DNA of 64,000 nt from Kribbella caucasensis (GTDB lineage: Bacteria > Actinomycetota > Actinomycetes > Propionibacteriales > Kribbellaceae), in the NCBI RefSeq assembly GCF_004361855.1, contig NZ_SNWQ01000001.1, positions 682,001 to 746,000 of the forward strand, in the 5' to 3' direction. Below the pieces are notes generated by a model. That model was not told where the DNA came from. It worked only from the letters and a program-made list of their open reading frames with translations, and did no database searches. The position numbers were made by a program, and so were the translations under genes. Positions 34,448-41,842 of this stretch are shown piece after piece. Numbering within the stretch: position 1 is the first letter of the stretch; each line of letters opens with the position of its first letter.

Positions 34448-35989
34448 TCAGACCGAGGCGAAGGCCGCCTGCGCCGCCGGGAGCGCAACCGCGCGATCGG
34501 CCGCCGACAGCCCGATCCGGGTCCGGCGATCCAGTACGTCGTCCTCGGTCATCGCACCCTCGTGCCGCACCGCGAACCGCAGCTCCGCCTGCGTCGTGGC
34601 CAGCCCAGGTGCGATCGGCACCAGCAGCGACGGATCCCCGGCGATCACCTCGGGCGCCTCCATCCCATACCGCTCGACGAAGCGGCCAGGAGCACGAACA
34701 GCCGCCAGTCTGACCCGATCCGCCGCCCCGACCAGCGGGATCCGATGGGTCAGACACGGCCGCCGTACCTCGACCGACGACTGACCGAGCGCCGTGTCGA
34801 GCGCGTCCTGCGCCATCCGCCGGTACGTCGTCAGCTTGCCGCCCACGATCGTCACGATCCCGTCCGCACTGGTCAGCACCGCATGCCGCCGAGAGATGTC
34901 GGCCGTCTTGTGCTCACCCGGCTGGTGCCCGGTATCGAGCAATGGCCGCAGCCCCGCATACGTCCCGAGCAGATCCGCACGGGTCAGCGGAGTACGCACC
35001 GCCGTGTTGATGGTCGCCAGCAGGAAGTCGATCTCGGCATCGGTCGCCTCCGGTACGTCGCTCACCGGCCCGGGCGCGTCCTCGTCCGTCAGCCCGACGT
35101 ACACCCGGCCCTCCGGCGCCGGAATCGCCATCACCACCCGGCGCAACTCCCCCGGCACCGGCACCGTGAGCACCGCCGACAGGCCGCCGAAGGCCGACTG
35201 CGGCAACACCAGATGCGTCCCCCGGCTCGGCCGCAACTTGATGCCCGAGGCAACCTGGTCGGCCCAGATCCCGGTCGCGTTGATCACCATCCGCGCCGCC
35301 ACGTCGATCCGCCGGCCGGAGAACTGGTCGACCACGACCGCACCCGAACCGGTCACCTGCTCGGCCGCGCAGTACGTCAGCACCCGAGCGCCGTACGACG
35401 CGGCCGTGCGCGCGATCGCGACGACCAGCCGCGCATCGTCGTACAACTGCCCGTCCCAGGTCAGGAAGCCGCCCCGCAGGCCGGACGGTCGCAGCGTCGG
35501 CGCATAGCGGAGGATCTCGGCCGAGCTGATCCGGCGCGAGTGCGGCAGGTAGTCGTCCGAGGTGTGCGCGAAGGTCCGCAGCACGTCGCCGCCCAAGAAG
35601 GCCGAGCGCAGCAACGCCGCCTGCACGAACGTTGCCTGCGGCAACCAAGGCGCGATCTGCGGGACCGGGCGGACCAGGTGCGGTGCCGTCGTCTTCATCA
35701 GGATGCCGCGCTCGACGGCGCTCTCGTACGCGATCCCGACATGCCCGGATGCCAAGTACCGCAGGCCGCCGTGCACCAGTTTCGAGCTCCACCGGCTGGT
35801 GCCGAAGGCCAGATCATGTTTCTCCACGAGGGCAACGGTGAGCCCGCGCGCGGCCGCGTCCAGCGCGACGCCGACGCCGGTGACGCCACCGCCGATCACC
35901 AGCACGTCGACCTCGCCGGTCGTGTCCAGCCAGTCCAGCTCACGGGTCCGGCGGGCCGCGTTCAGGCTGGCGTTGCCCACCGCGATCAT
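34448..35989 (-). CDS. glpD: Glycerol-3-phosphate dehydrogenase (FAD, respiratory)
   Basis: The flavoenzyme oxidises sn-glycerol 3-phosphate to dihydroxyacetone phosphate and feeds electrons to the quinone pool. The 513-residue protein has the FAD motif DVLVIGGGVTGVGVALDAAARG near residue 27, KHDLAFGTSRWSSKLVHGGLRYL, VINATGIWADQV and TIVGGKLTTYRRMAQDALD, all typical of GlpD. The ATG at 35989 overlaps the stop of the upstream TetR gene (ATGA), so the regulator and enzyme are co-translated. Confidence 0.94.
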   Translation of the reverse strand: MIAVGNASLNAARRTRELDWLDTTGEVDVLVIGGGVTGVGVALDAAARGLTVALVEKHDLAFGTSRWSSKLVHGGLRYLASGHVGIAYESAVERGILMKTTAPHLVRPVPQIAPWLPQATFVQAALLRSAFLGGDVLRTFAHTSDDYLPHSRRISSAEILRYAPTLRPSGLRGGFLTWDGQLYDDARLVVAIARTAASYGARVLTYCAAEQVTGSGAVVVDQFSGRRIDVAARMVINATGIWADQVASGIKLRPSRGTHLVLPQSAFGGLSAVLTVPVPGELRRVVMAIPAPEGRVYVGLTDEDAPGPVSDVPEATDAEIDFLLATINTAVRTPLTRADLLGTYAGLRPLLDTGHQPGEHKTADISRRHAVLTSADGIVTIVGGKLTTYRRMAQDALDTALGQSSVEVRRPCLTHRIPLVGAADRVRLAAVRAPGRFVERYGMEAPEVIAGDPSLLVPIAPGLATTQAELRFAVRHEGAMTEDDVLDRRTRIGLSAADRAVALPAAQAAFASV

Positions 35990-36669
35990 GGCGTCAGGTA
36001 CCTGGTCAGCATCGAACGCAGCTCCTCGTCCAGCCGCGGATACTCCTCGAGCGACGCCATCACCGGACCCGACACGGCGGAGGCGAGCGAGATCAGGATG
36101 ATCTGCCGGGCCAGCCAGACCGGATCGCCGGCCCGGATCGAACCGTCCGCCTGACCGGCCTTGATCCCCTCCTCGACCAGGGCGAGGTGGGCGACCGTGC
36201 TGCTCCCCCGCCGCTCCAGCAGGTACGGCGTCAGGAACTCGGGGTCGAGCTCGATGATCTTGCGCATCAGCGGGTGCACCCGGGTCCGCGCGACCACCTC
36301 GACCACACCCTCGACCAGCCGGGACCTGCCGTCGGCGGCGTCCGGCTGGAACGCGGACATCAGCGCGGTGGTCCACTCCCGCGTCATCAGCGCGGCGACC
36401 ACGGCCTGCACGTTCGGCCAGCGGCGGTAGAGGGTCGCGCGGGAGACCTCGGCATGCCGGGCGATATCGGCCATCGTCATCCGGCGCATCCCGATCGCCA
36501 GCAGCAGCTCGTACGCCGCGTCCAGGATCCGCTCCTCGCCGATCGCGTTCGCCGGCGCGGGCCGGACCGAGCCACCGGTCTCCGGACCGCTCTCGGCACC
36601 GGCCGTGCCCGGATCGGTTGCCGCGGCATCGGTCGCCAACGGATCCGCTTCGCTGCTACGCTGAGACAT
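35986..36669 (-). CDS. TetR family regulator upstream of glpD
   Basis: The 227-residue regulator has a 45-residue disordered leader. Its TetR helix-turn-helix is RILDAAYELLLAIGMRRMTMADIARHAEVSRATLYRRWPNVQAVVAAL. It is co-translated with glpD and divergent from the FAD-linked oxidase gene, so it probably controls both, perhaps in response to a lipid or glycerol derivative. The ligand is unknown. The start ATG has no clear ribosome site. Confidence 0.88.
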   Translation of the reverse strand: MSQRSSEADPLATDAAATDPGTAGAESGPETGGSVRPAPANAIGEERILDAAYELLLAIGMRRMTMADIARHAEVSRATLYRRWPNVQAVVAALMTREWTTALMSAFQPDAADGRSRLVEGVVEVVARTRVHPLMRKIIELDPEFLTPYLLERRGSSTVAHLALVEEGIKAGQADGSIRAGDPVWLARQIILISLASAVSGPVMASLEEYPRLDEELRSMLTRYLTP

Positions 36670-36670
36670 C

Positions 36671-36684
36671 ACACGTCAGAGTGT
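36671..36684. promoter_or_regulatory. Possible TetR operator in the glpD divergon
   Basis: ACAC-GTCAGA-GTGT is an inverted repeat in the 117-bp divergent spacer, directly at the start of the TetR gene. Short arms make it tentative. Confidence 0.3.
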
Positions 36685-36786
36685 ATCAGCGACACCGGCG
36701 TCCCGAAACGGCTCGCGGGAGTGGAAGCCAGGGGGTTCCACTCCCGCGAGACGCTACCTCCGAAGCCCGCCAAAGAGGAGCTTTCG

Positions 36787-38349
36787 ATGACCGAGTCCGA
36801 CCTGCCGGTGGTGCAACTCACGCCCGGCCGCTGGGGCGACCCCGCGCACACCGTCGAGCTCCCGGCCGCCGCTGCCGAAGCCCTCAAGCACCTCGGCGTA
36901 CGACGCCCCGCCGCCGCAGCCGTGGATCCTGTCGAGCGACCCGGTCCGGGCGCGGACGTCGAGCAACTCCTGACCGACCTGCTTGGTCCCGAGCACGTGA
37001 AGACCGACCTCGCGACCCGCTGGGCGCACACCCGCGGCTACTCAACCCCCGATCTCCTTCGACACCGAGCCGGCGACACGTCGGACATGCCCGACGCCGT
37101 CGTCTACCCGGGCTCCCACGACGACGTACAAGAGTTGCTGACCGCCTGCGACGAGCACGGCATCGCCGTGGTCCCGTACGCCGGGGGCACGTCGGTCGTC
37201 GGTGGGCTCGCGCCGAGCAGGAGGTTCGTCGCGATCGACCTGCGAAGGCTCGACCAGTTGACCGAGCTCGACGAGATCTCCCGTACGGTGCGACTCCAGG
37301 CGGGCGTTCGCGGTACGGCGGCCGAGGCGCTGCTAGCCAAGAACGGCTACACCCTCGGCCATTTCCCGCAGTCGTACGAGGGCGCCAGCATCGGCGGCTA
37401 CGCGGCAACACGTTCGAGTGGTCAGTCGTCGGCGGGATACGGCCGGTTCGACGAGATGGTGGTCGGCCTGACCGTGGCCACCCCGCGCGGCACGATCGAA
37501 GTCGGCCGGGCGCCGATGTCCGCGGCCGGGCCCGATCTGCGCCAACTGTTCCTCGGGTCGGAAGGTGCCCTGGGCATCATCACGTCGGTGGTCGTCCGGA
37601 TCCGGCCGCGGCCGGCCGAGCGGTCCTTCGAGGGCTGGCGGTTCGACACGTTCGACCAGGGCCTGGCCGCCATCCGCCGGCTCGCCCAGGACGGTCCGTT
37701 GCCGACCGTACTGCGGTTGTCGGACGAGGCCGAGACCGCTGTGAACCTGGCCGATCCGGACGTCCTCGGCGGGGCAGGCGCGGGCGGAGTGCTGGCGATT
37801 GTCGGCTTCGACGGACCAGCCAATCCGAAGACGGCCGCGGTGCTCTCAGCGGCCGGTGGGCAGTCGTTAGGCGAAGGGCCGGGTGAGACCTGGCGGCAGG
37901 GTCGATACCGGGCCCCCTACCTCCGCGATCCACTGCTCAATGAGGGTGCTCTGGTCGAGACGCTGGAAACGGCGGGTTTCTGGTCGAAACTGCCTGAGCT
38001 CAAGACGGCTGTCACCGAGGCACTGGTGGGCTCACTCTCGGAGCAAGGTACGCCGCCGCTCGTGCTGTGCCACGTCTCGCATGTGTATGAGACCGGGGCC
38101 TCGCTCTACTTCACCGTCGTGTCCGCCCAGACCGACGAGCCGGTTGGCCAATGGCGCAAGGCGAAGTCGACCGCCAGCGAGGCGATCGCGCGGGCCGGCG
38201 GGACGATCACCCATCACCACGGCGTCGGCACCGACCATCGCGATGCTTATGCGACTGAGGTCGGGCCGCTGGCGATCGAGTCCCTACAAGCCGTCAAGCG
38301 AGTGCTCGACCCGAACGGCATTCTCAACCCTGGCATCCTCCTGCCCTGA
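36787..38349 (+). CDS. FAD-binding oxidase, alkyl-DHAP synthase-like
   Basis: The 520-residue flavoprotein belongs to the vanillyl-alcohol oxidase/FAD_binding_4 fold. The FAD region is VVYPGSHDDVQELLTACDEHGIAVVPYAGGTSVVGGL, then GHFPQSYEGASIGGYAATRSSGQSSAGYGRF and LGSEGALGIIT. The C-terminal ITHHHGVGTDHRDAYATE matches the His-rich active-site motif of alkyldihydroxyacetonephosphate synthases. Its place opposite glpD, which makes DHAP, supports a role in glycerol-ether or glycerol-phosphate metabolism; this is inference. AAAGAGGAG stands before the ATG. Confidence 0.85.
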   Translation: MTESDLPVVQLTPGRWGDPAHTVELPAAAAEALKHLGVRRPAAAAVDPVERPGPGADVEQLLTDLLGPEHVKTDLATRWAHTRGYSTPDLLRHRAGDTSDMPDAVVYPGSHDDVQELLTACDEHGIAVVPYAGGTSVVGGLAPSRRFVAIDLRRLDQLTELDEISRTVRLQAGVRGTAAEALLAKNGYTLGHFPQSYEGASIGGYAATRSSGQSSAGYGRFDEMVVGLTVATPRGTIEVGRAPMSAAGPDLRQLFLGSEGALGIITSVVVRIRPRPAERSFEGWRFDTFDQGLAAIRRLAQDGPLPTVLRLSDEAETAVNLADPDVLGGAGAGGVLAIVGFDGPANPKTAAVLSAAGGQSLGEGPGETWRQGRYRAPYLRDPLLNEGALVETLETAGFWSKLPELKTAVTEALVGSLSEQGTPPLVLCHVSHVYETGASLYFTVVSAQTDEPVGQWRKAKSTASEAIARAGGTITHHHGVGTDHRDAYATEVGPLAIESLQAVKRVLDPNGILNPGILLP

Positions 38350-38363
38350 CGCCGTGGGTGCTC

Positions 38364-38391
38364 TTGACCTCAAGTTCACTTGAGGTATGAG
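38364..38391 (+). promoter_or_regulatory. SoxR-type (MerR family) operator and promoter
   Basis: CCTCAAGTTCACTTGAGG (38368-38385) is a perfect 8+2+8 palindrome, nearly the same as the enterobacterial soxS SoxR box CCTCAAGTTAACTTGAGG. A -35 box TTGACC (38364-38369) overlaps it. The -10 is unclear (TATGAG with 16-bp spacing, or GAGAGT with the 19-bp spacing usual for MerR control). It points to the SDR/QueA-like pair. No merR-family gene lies in the window. Confidence 0.7.
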
Positions 38392-38401
38392 AGTGGCGGA
38401 C

Positions 38402-39118
38402 ATGACTCCTTCGCTGACTCGTCCCGTCGCTCTCGTCACCGGTGCCTCGGCCGGCCTCGGTCTGGCCCTGGCGCACGGCCTGGCCGATCGTGCCTGGGCC
38501 CTGATCATCGACGCCCGCGGCGCGGACGCCCTGAAGAACGCGGCCGACGTGCTGGCCGCCAAGACCGACGTGGTTCCGCTCGCGGGTGACGTCACCGATC
38601 CCGACCACCGGGCCGACCTGGCCGACGCCGTCGGTGAACTCGGCCGCCTCGATCTGCTCGTCAACAACGCGAGCTACCTCGGCCCCAGCCCGTTGCAGCG
38701 ACTCGCCGCGGCCGACCTGGCCGAGCTCCGGCGCGTGTACGAGGTCGACGTGATCGCGCCGATCGCGCTGACCCAGACCTTCGTCCCGGATCTCGTCGCT
38801 ACCGCCGGGATCGTGCTCAACATCAGCTCGGACGCCGCCGTCGAGGCCTACGAAGGCTGGGGTGGTTACGGTTCCGCCAAGGCGGCGCTCGACCACGCCA
38901 GCGCAGTACTGGCCGCGGAACATCCCGAGTTGGCCGTGTACGCCGTCGATCCGGGCGACCTGCGGACCGCGATGCACCAGGCGGCGTTCCCGGGTGAGGA
39001 CATCTCGGATCGGCCCGAGCCGGCGTCCGTAGTACCGGCGTTCCTGCGGTTGCTGGACAGCCGGCCGGCGAGTGGGCGGTACCGGGCGGCCGAGTTCGCC
39101 CCGGCGGTGGCCTCGTGA
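38402..39118 (+). CDS. SDR family NAD(P)-dependent oxidoreductase
   Basis: This classical short-chain dehydrogenase of 238 residues has the cofactor motif VTGASAGLGLAL (TGxxxGxG), LVNNAS, and the catalytic Ser (NISSDA) and Tyr-x3-Lys (GYGSAKAAL). The last part, VVPAFLRLLDSRPASGRYRAAE, is typical of oxidoreductases of this subgroup. The ATG at 38402 is chosen because an upstream ATG (38387) lies inside the promoter region. The stop overlaps the QueA-like start (GTGA). Confidence 0.88.
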   Translation: MTPSLTRPVALVTGASAGLGLALAHGLADRAWALIIDARGADALKNAADVLAAKTDVVPLAGDVTDPDHRADLADAVGELGRLDLLVNNASYLGPSPLQRLAAADLAELRRVYEVDVIAPIALTQTFVPDLVATAGIVLNISSDAAVEAYEGWGGYGSAKAALDHASAVLAAEHPELAVYAVDPGDLRTAMHQAAFPGEDISDRPEPASVVPAFLRLLDSRPASGRYRAAEFAPAVAS

Positions 39119-40149
39119 GGGTGCATCCACAGACCCGGTTCACCTTGCCCGACGAACTGAACGCGGCCCAGCCGCCGGAGGCTCGCGGGCTGGTCCGGGA
39201 TCAGGTGAAGCTGCTGGTCGCGGCGGGGTCGGCCATCACCCACACCAGGTTCGACCGGATCGGCGAACACCTGCGGCCGGGCGATCTGTTGCTGGTCAAC
39301 ACGTCGGCCACCCTGGCCGCGGCCGTCGACGGCTCGTGGATCACCGGCTCGGGCGTCGCGCCTGTGGTTGTGCATTTCTCCACTGAGCTGGACGACGGCA
39401 CCTGGGTGGTCGAACTGCGTAGTGGTGGTACGCCGATGCTCGGTGCGGCCGACGGCGACCAGGTGGAGTTACCCGAAGGCGTGCTGACGTTGCTGTCGCC
39501 GTACCAGCTTGGACTGACGCGGCTGTGGATCGCGCAACCGCCTGTGCCCGATGTGGTCGAGTACCTACGTCGCCACGGTCGGCCGATCTCGTACAAGTAC
39601 GTGAGCCGGGAGTGGCCGCTCGCGTTCTACCAGACTGTCTTCGCTAACCAACCCGGCTCGGCGGAGATGCCGAGTGCGGGCAGACCATTCAGCTTCGAGT
39701 TGGTGAGTCACCTCGCGGCGGCCGGTGTGCTGATCGCGCCGATCCTGTTGCACTGCGGCGTTTCCTCGCTGGAGAGCCACGAACCACCCCTGCCCGAGCG
39801 GTACGCCGTCCCGGAGCACACCGCACGACTCGTCAACTGGGTGAAGGCCAACGGTGGACGCGTAATCGCCGTCGGAACCACGGCCGTCCGCGCGATCGAG
39901 ACCGCCGCCCTGCCCGACGGATCAGTCGTCGCCGCCGAAGGCTGGACCGATCTCGTCCTTGGCCCCGACCGTTCAGCTGTCGTGGTCGACGGACTCGTGA
40001 CCGGCATGCACGCCCCCGACGCGTCCCACCTGCTCCTGCTCGAATCCGTAGTCGGCGCCGACATCGTCCAGCACGCCTACAACGCCGCCCTCGAACAGCA
40101 CTACCTCTGGCACGAATTCGGCGACACCAGCCTCCTGCTGCGGAGCTGA
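39115..40149 (+). CDS. QueA-like S-adenosylmethionine:tRNA ribosyltransferase-isomerase
   Basis: The 344-residue protein has the QueA layout: FTLPDELNAAQPPEARGL, RIGEHLRPGDLLLVNTSATL, PISYKYVSREWPLAFYQTVFANQPGSAEMPSAGRPF, RVIAVGTTAVRAIETAA and VVDGLVTGMHAPDASHLLLLESVVG. True QueA transfers the ribosyl part of SAM to preQ1-tRNA in queuosine synthesis. No tgt or other queuosine gene is seen, and this actinobacterial branch pairs with an SDR, so its real substrate may differ. It is coupled to the SDR gene. Confidence 0.85.
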   Translation: MRVHPQTRFTLPDELNAAQPPEARGLVRDQVKLLVAAGSAITHTRFDRIGEHLRPGDLLLVNTSATLAAAVDGSWITGSGVAPVVVHFSTELDDGTWVVELRSGGTPMLGAADGDQVELPEGVLTLLSPYQLGLTRLWIAQPPVPDVVEYLRRHGRPISYKYVSREWPLAFYQTVFANQPGSAEMPSAGRPFSFELVSHLAAAGVLIAPILLHCGVSSLESHEPPLPERYAVPEHTARLVNWVKANGGRVIAVGTTAVRAIETAALPDGSVVAAEGWTDLVLGPDRSAVVVDGLVTGMHAPDASHLLLLESVVGADIVQHAYNAALEQHYLWHEFGDTSLLLRS

Positions 40150-40213
40150 TCAGCCGGTAGGAGGCGTGAACCAGGCGGCGGCCCGGGGGTGAACGAGCCG
40201 CCGCGCGGGTGGA

Positions 40214-40375
40214 TCAGTCGGTGGCTGCCTTCTCCAGTGCTTCCTCGTCGGCCGGTGCTTCTTCTCCGGTTGGGGTCAGCTCGTCGAGGTGGGTGAGGTC
40301 GGCGGGTGGTTCGGGGGTGGTGCTGCTCCCGAGGTTTCCGGGGCGGGCTCGTTTGTCCACCGCGCGCGGACTCAT
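40214..40375 (-). CDS. Possible small acidic protein
   Basis: The 53-residue frame reads MSPRAVDKRARPGNLGSSTT and onwards to an acidic tail (TGEEAPADEEALEKAATD). Codon third positions are moderately GC-rich. No family is recognised, and the ribosome site is weak (GTGGGA four bases upstream). It may be chance. Confidence 0.3.
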   Translation of the reverse strand: MSPRAVDKRARPGNLGSSTTPEPPADLTHLDELTPTGEEAPADEEALEKAATD

Positions 40376-40485
40376 CGGTCCCACCGCCGGATCGCGGTCA
40401 GTGTTCCGGTCATCACGAATGTCCTTACCTGCACAGGTCCCCCGTTGGGACTCCACCCGGATTGACGAGCGACAGGTACACCGCG

Positions 40486-40728
40486 TCATGCGCCGAAGCG
40501 AAATTGTGGCCCGGCAACGTCACAGCCAATTAGTTTTGATTTCAACGGCCCCTCGCCGACGAGGTCCTCGCTGGCGCCGTACGCGTCGGCAGTGTCGATC
40601 ACGTTGCCGCCCGCCTCGGCGTACCGGTCGATGATCGGGCGGGCCTGGTCCACAGAGCCGAATCGCATCGCGCCGAGGAACAGTTCCGATACGCGCAGAC
40701 CGGTGCGGCCGAACAGCCCGTACCTCAT
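40486..40728 (-). pseudogene. Truncated aldo/keto reductase
   Basis: The first 55 residues, MRYGLFGRTGLRVSELFLGA then MRFGSVDQARPIIDRYAEAGGNVIDTADAYG, are the N-terminus of an aldo/keto reductase of the YdbC/AKR11-like type. The frame then runs through ASEDLVGEGPLKSK into unrelated sequence and stops at 80 residues. The usual family length is about 310-340. The catalytic Asp and Tyr (DTADAY) remain, but Lys, His and the cofactor site are gone. The ATG overlaps the stop of the TetR gene, so it was part of a two-gene unit before a deletion removed its 3' two-thirds. Confidence 0.8.
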
Positions 40729-41315
40729 GGACGACCGTACCCATGCAGGAAGGCGTGTACGCCGGTGGCGACTGTCTCGTCGAGGTTCTCGGTCTTGGCG
40801 GGATAGGGGTTCACCGTGTCGCCGGAGATCAGGACCGAGTAGTGCAACGCGGCGCGCAGCGGATCGTCGACAGTGAGCAGGCCATCGCTGGCGAGGGCGG
40901 CAAAGCGATCGGCCAGCGCGCGGCGGACGGCGAGCGGGCCGGCTTGCTGCCAGGCCTCGATCGCCGCGGGCGGGATGTGCTGGGCGTCGGCGATGACCTG
41001 GCGGACGAGTGCCTGGTGCTCGGCGAAGTCCGGCACCGACGTCCGCCAGGCGACTCCGAACGCGACCAGATCGGCCTCGAGATCGGTGATCCTGCCCAGG
41101 TGGCGGTCGAGGATCTCGATCTGGACGGCGGCGACCCGCCCGGCGCTTTCCAGCAGTACGGCGTAGAACAGCCCGGCCTTGTCCTGGAAGTGGTTGTAGA
41201 TCGTCCGGCTCGACACGTTCGCCTCGGCCGCGATCACGTCGATGCTTGCCCGGCTGAACCCGTCGCGAGCGAAGACCGCCCGCGCACCGGTCAGCACCGC
41301 GGTCCGTTTGTCCAC
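40725..41315 (-). CDS. TetR family regulator (divergent from PPOX gene)
   Basis: The 196-residue regulator's helix-turn-helix is TGARAVFARDGFSRASIDVIAAEANVSSRTIYNHFQDKAGLFYAVLLE. The C-terminal ligand domain contains HQALVRQVIADAQHIPPAAIEAWQQAGP, as in the AefR/TetR_C_7-like group. The GTG at 41315 follows GGAGG by five bases; a TTG further upstream would place the start within the operator. It once drove an aldo/keto reductase, now a remnant, and shares a divergent operator with the flavoprotein gene. Confidence 0.88.
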   Translation of the reverse strand: MDKRTAVLTGARAVFARDGFSRASIDVIAAEANVSSRTIYNHFQDKAGLFYAVLLESAGRVAAVQIEILDRHLGRITDLEADLVAFGVAWRTSVPDFAEHQALVRQVIADAQHIPPAAIEAWQQAGPLAVRRALADRFAALASDGLLTVDDPLRAALHYSVLISGDTVNPYPAKTENLDETVATGVHAFLHGYGRP

Positions 41316-41336
41316 AGACTCCTCCACCTCGATGTG

Positions 41337-41369
41337 CAACGAGCGTTGTACTAATTACAACGCTCGTTG
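41337..41369. promoter_or_regulatory. Double palindromic TetR operator
   Basis: CAACGAGCGTTG (41337-41348) and CAACGCTCGTTG (41358-41369) are both palindromes. Their centres are 21 bp apart, two helical turns, and they form a larger inverted repeat of 13-bp arms around CTAAT. The arrangement suits two regulator dimers bound side by side between the tetR and PPOX genes. Confidence 0.8.
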
Positions 41370-41401
41370 TACCTTACCTCGGAGAGCAAAGGAGAGACAG
41401 C

Positions 41402-41842
41402 ATGTCGTTCACCGAGGAAGAACTCGCATACCTGAAGTCGCAGCCGCTGGCGCGGATCGCCACGGTTGGCCCGGACGGCCAGCCCGATGTCGTCCCGGTC
41501 GGGTTCGAGTACGACGGGCGGTACTTCTACATCGGCGGCGGGCACCATCCCGAGCGCACCCGCAAACTGGTCAACGTCCGGGGAGGGCACGAACAGATCG
41601 CGTTCGTCGTCGACGACCTGGTCTCCACCAACCCCTGGTCGCCGCGGTTCCTGCGGGTCTACGGCACGGCCGAGGTGGTCGAGCGGACCGGGCAGTTCGG
41701 AGCAGGCGCCTACCTGCGGATCACGCCGACGGTCAGCTGGAGCTGGCATCTCGACGGCCGGCCGGTTGACTACGACGACTTCGCACCCCGCCGTACCATC
41801 CACTCAGCGTCCACTCAGGGGCGGCCTGATCAGGTCGGCTGA
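41402..41842 (+). CDS. PPOX-class F420-dependent oxidoreductase
   Basis: The 146-residue flavin/F420-binding split-barrel protein begins MSFTEEELAYLKSQPLARIA and continues TVGPDGQPDVVPVGFEYDG. It has HHPERTRKLVNVRGG and PRFLRVYGTAEVVERTG, signatures of the actinobacterial F420-binding PPOX family. These enzymes reduce various small molecules with F420H2. AAAGGAG stands nine bases before the ATG. The 3' end overlaps the convergent TIM-barrel gene by 13 bases. Confidence 0.88.
   Translation: MSFTEEELAYLKSQPLARIATVGPDGQPDVVPVGFEYDGRYFYIGGGHHPERTRKLVNVRGGHEQIAFVVDDLVSTNPWSPRFLRVYGTAEVVERTGQFGAGAYLRITPTVSWSWHLDGRPVDYDDFAPRRTIHSASTQGRPDQVG

Noticed and set aside
41308-41316. Exact TTGTCCACA box inside the tetR gene start
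   Set aside because: It is a single box within coding sequence, with no second box near it. One such 9-mer by chance in 64 kb is expected. The same holds for 51572-51580 in the monooxygenase gene.
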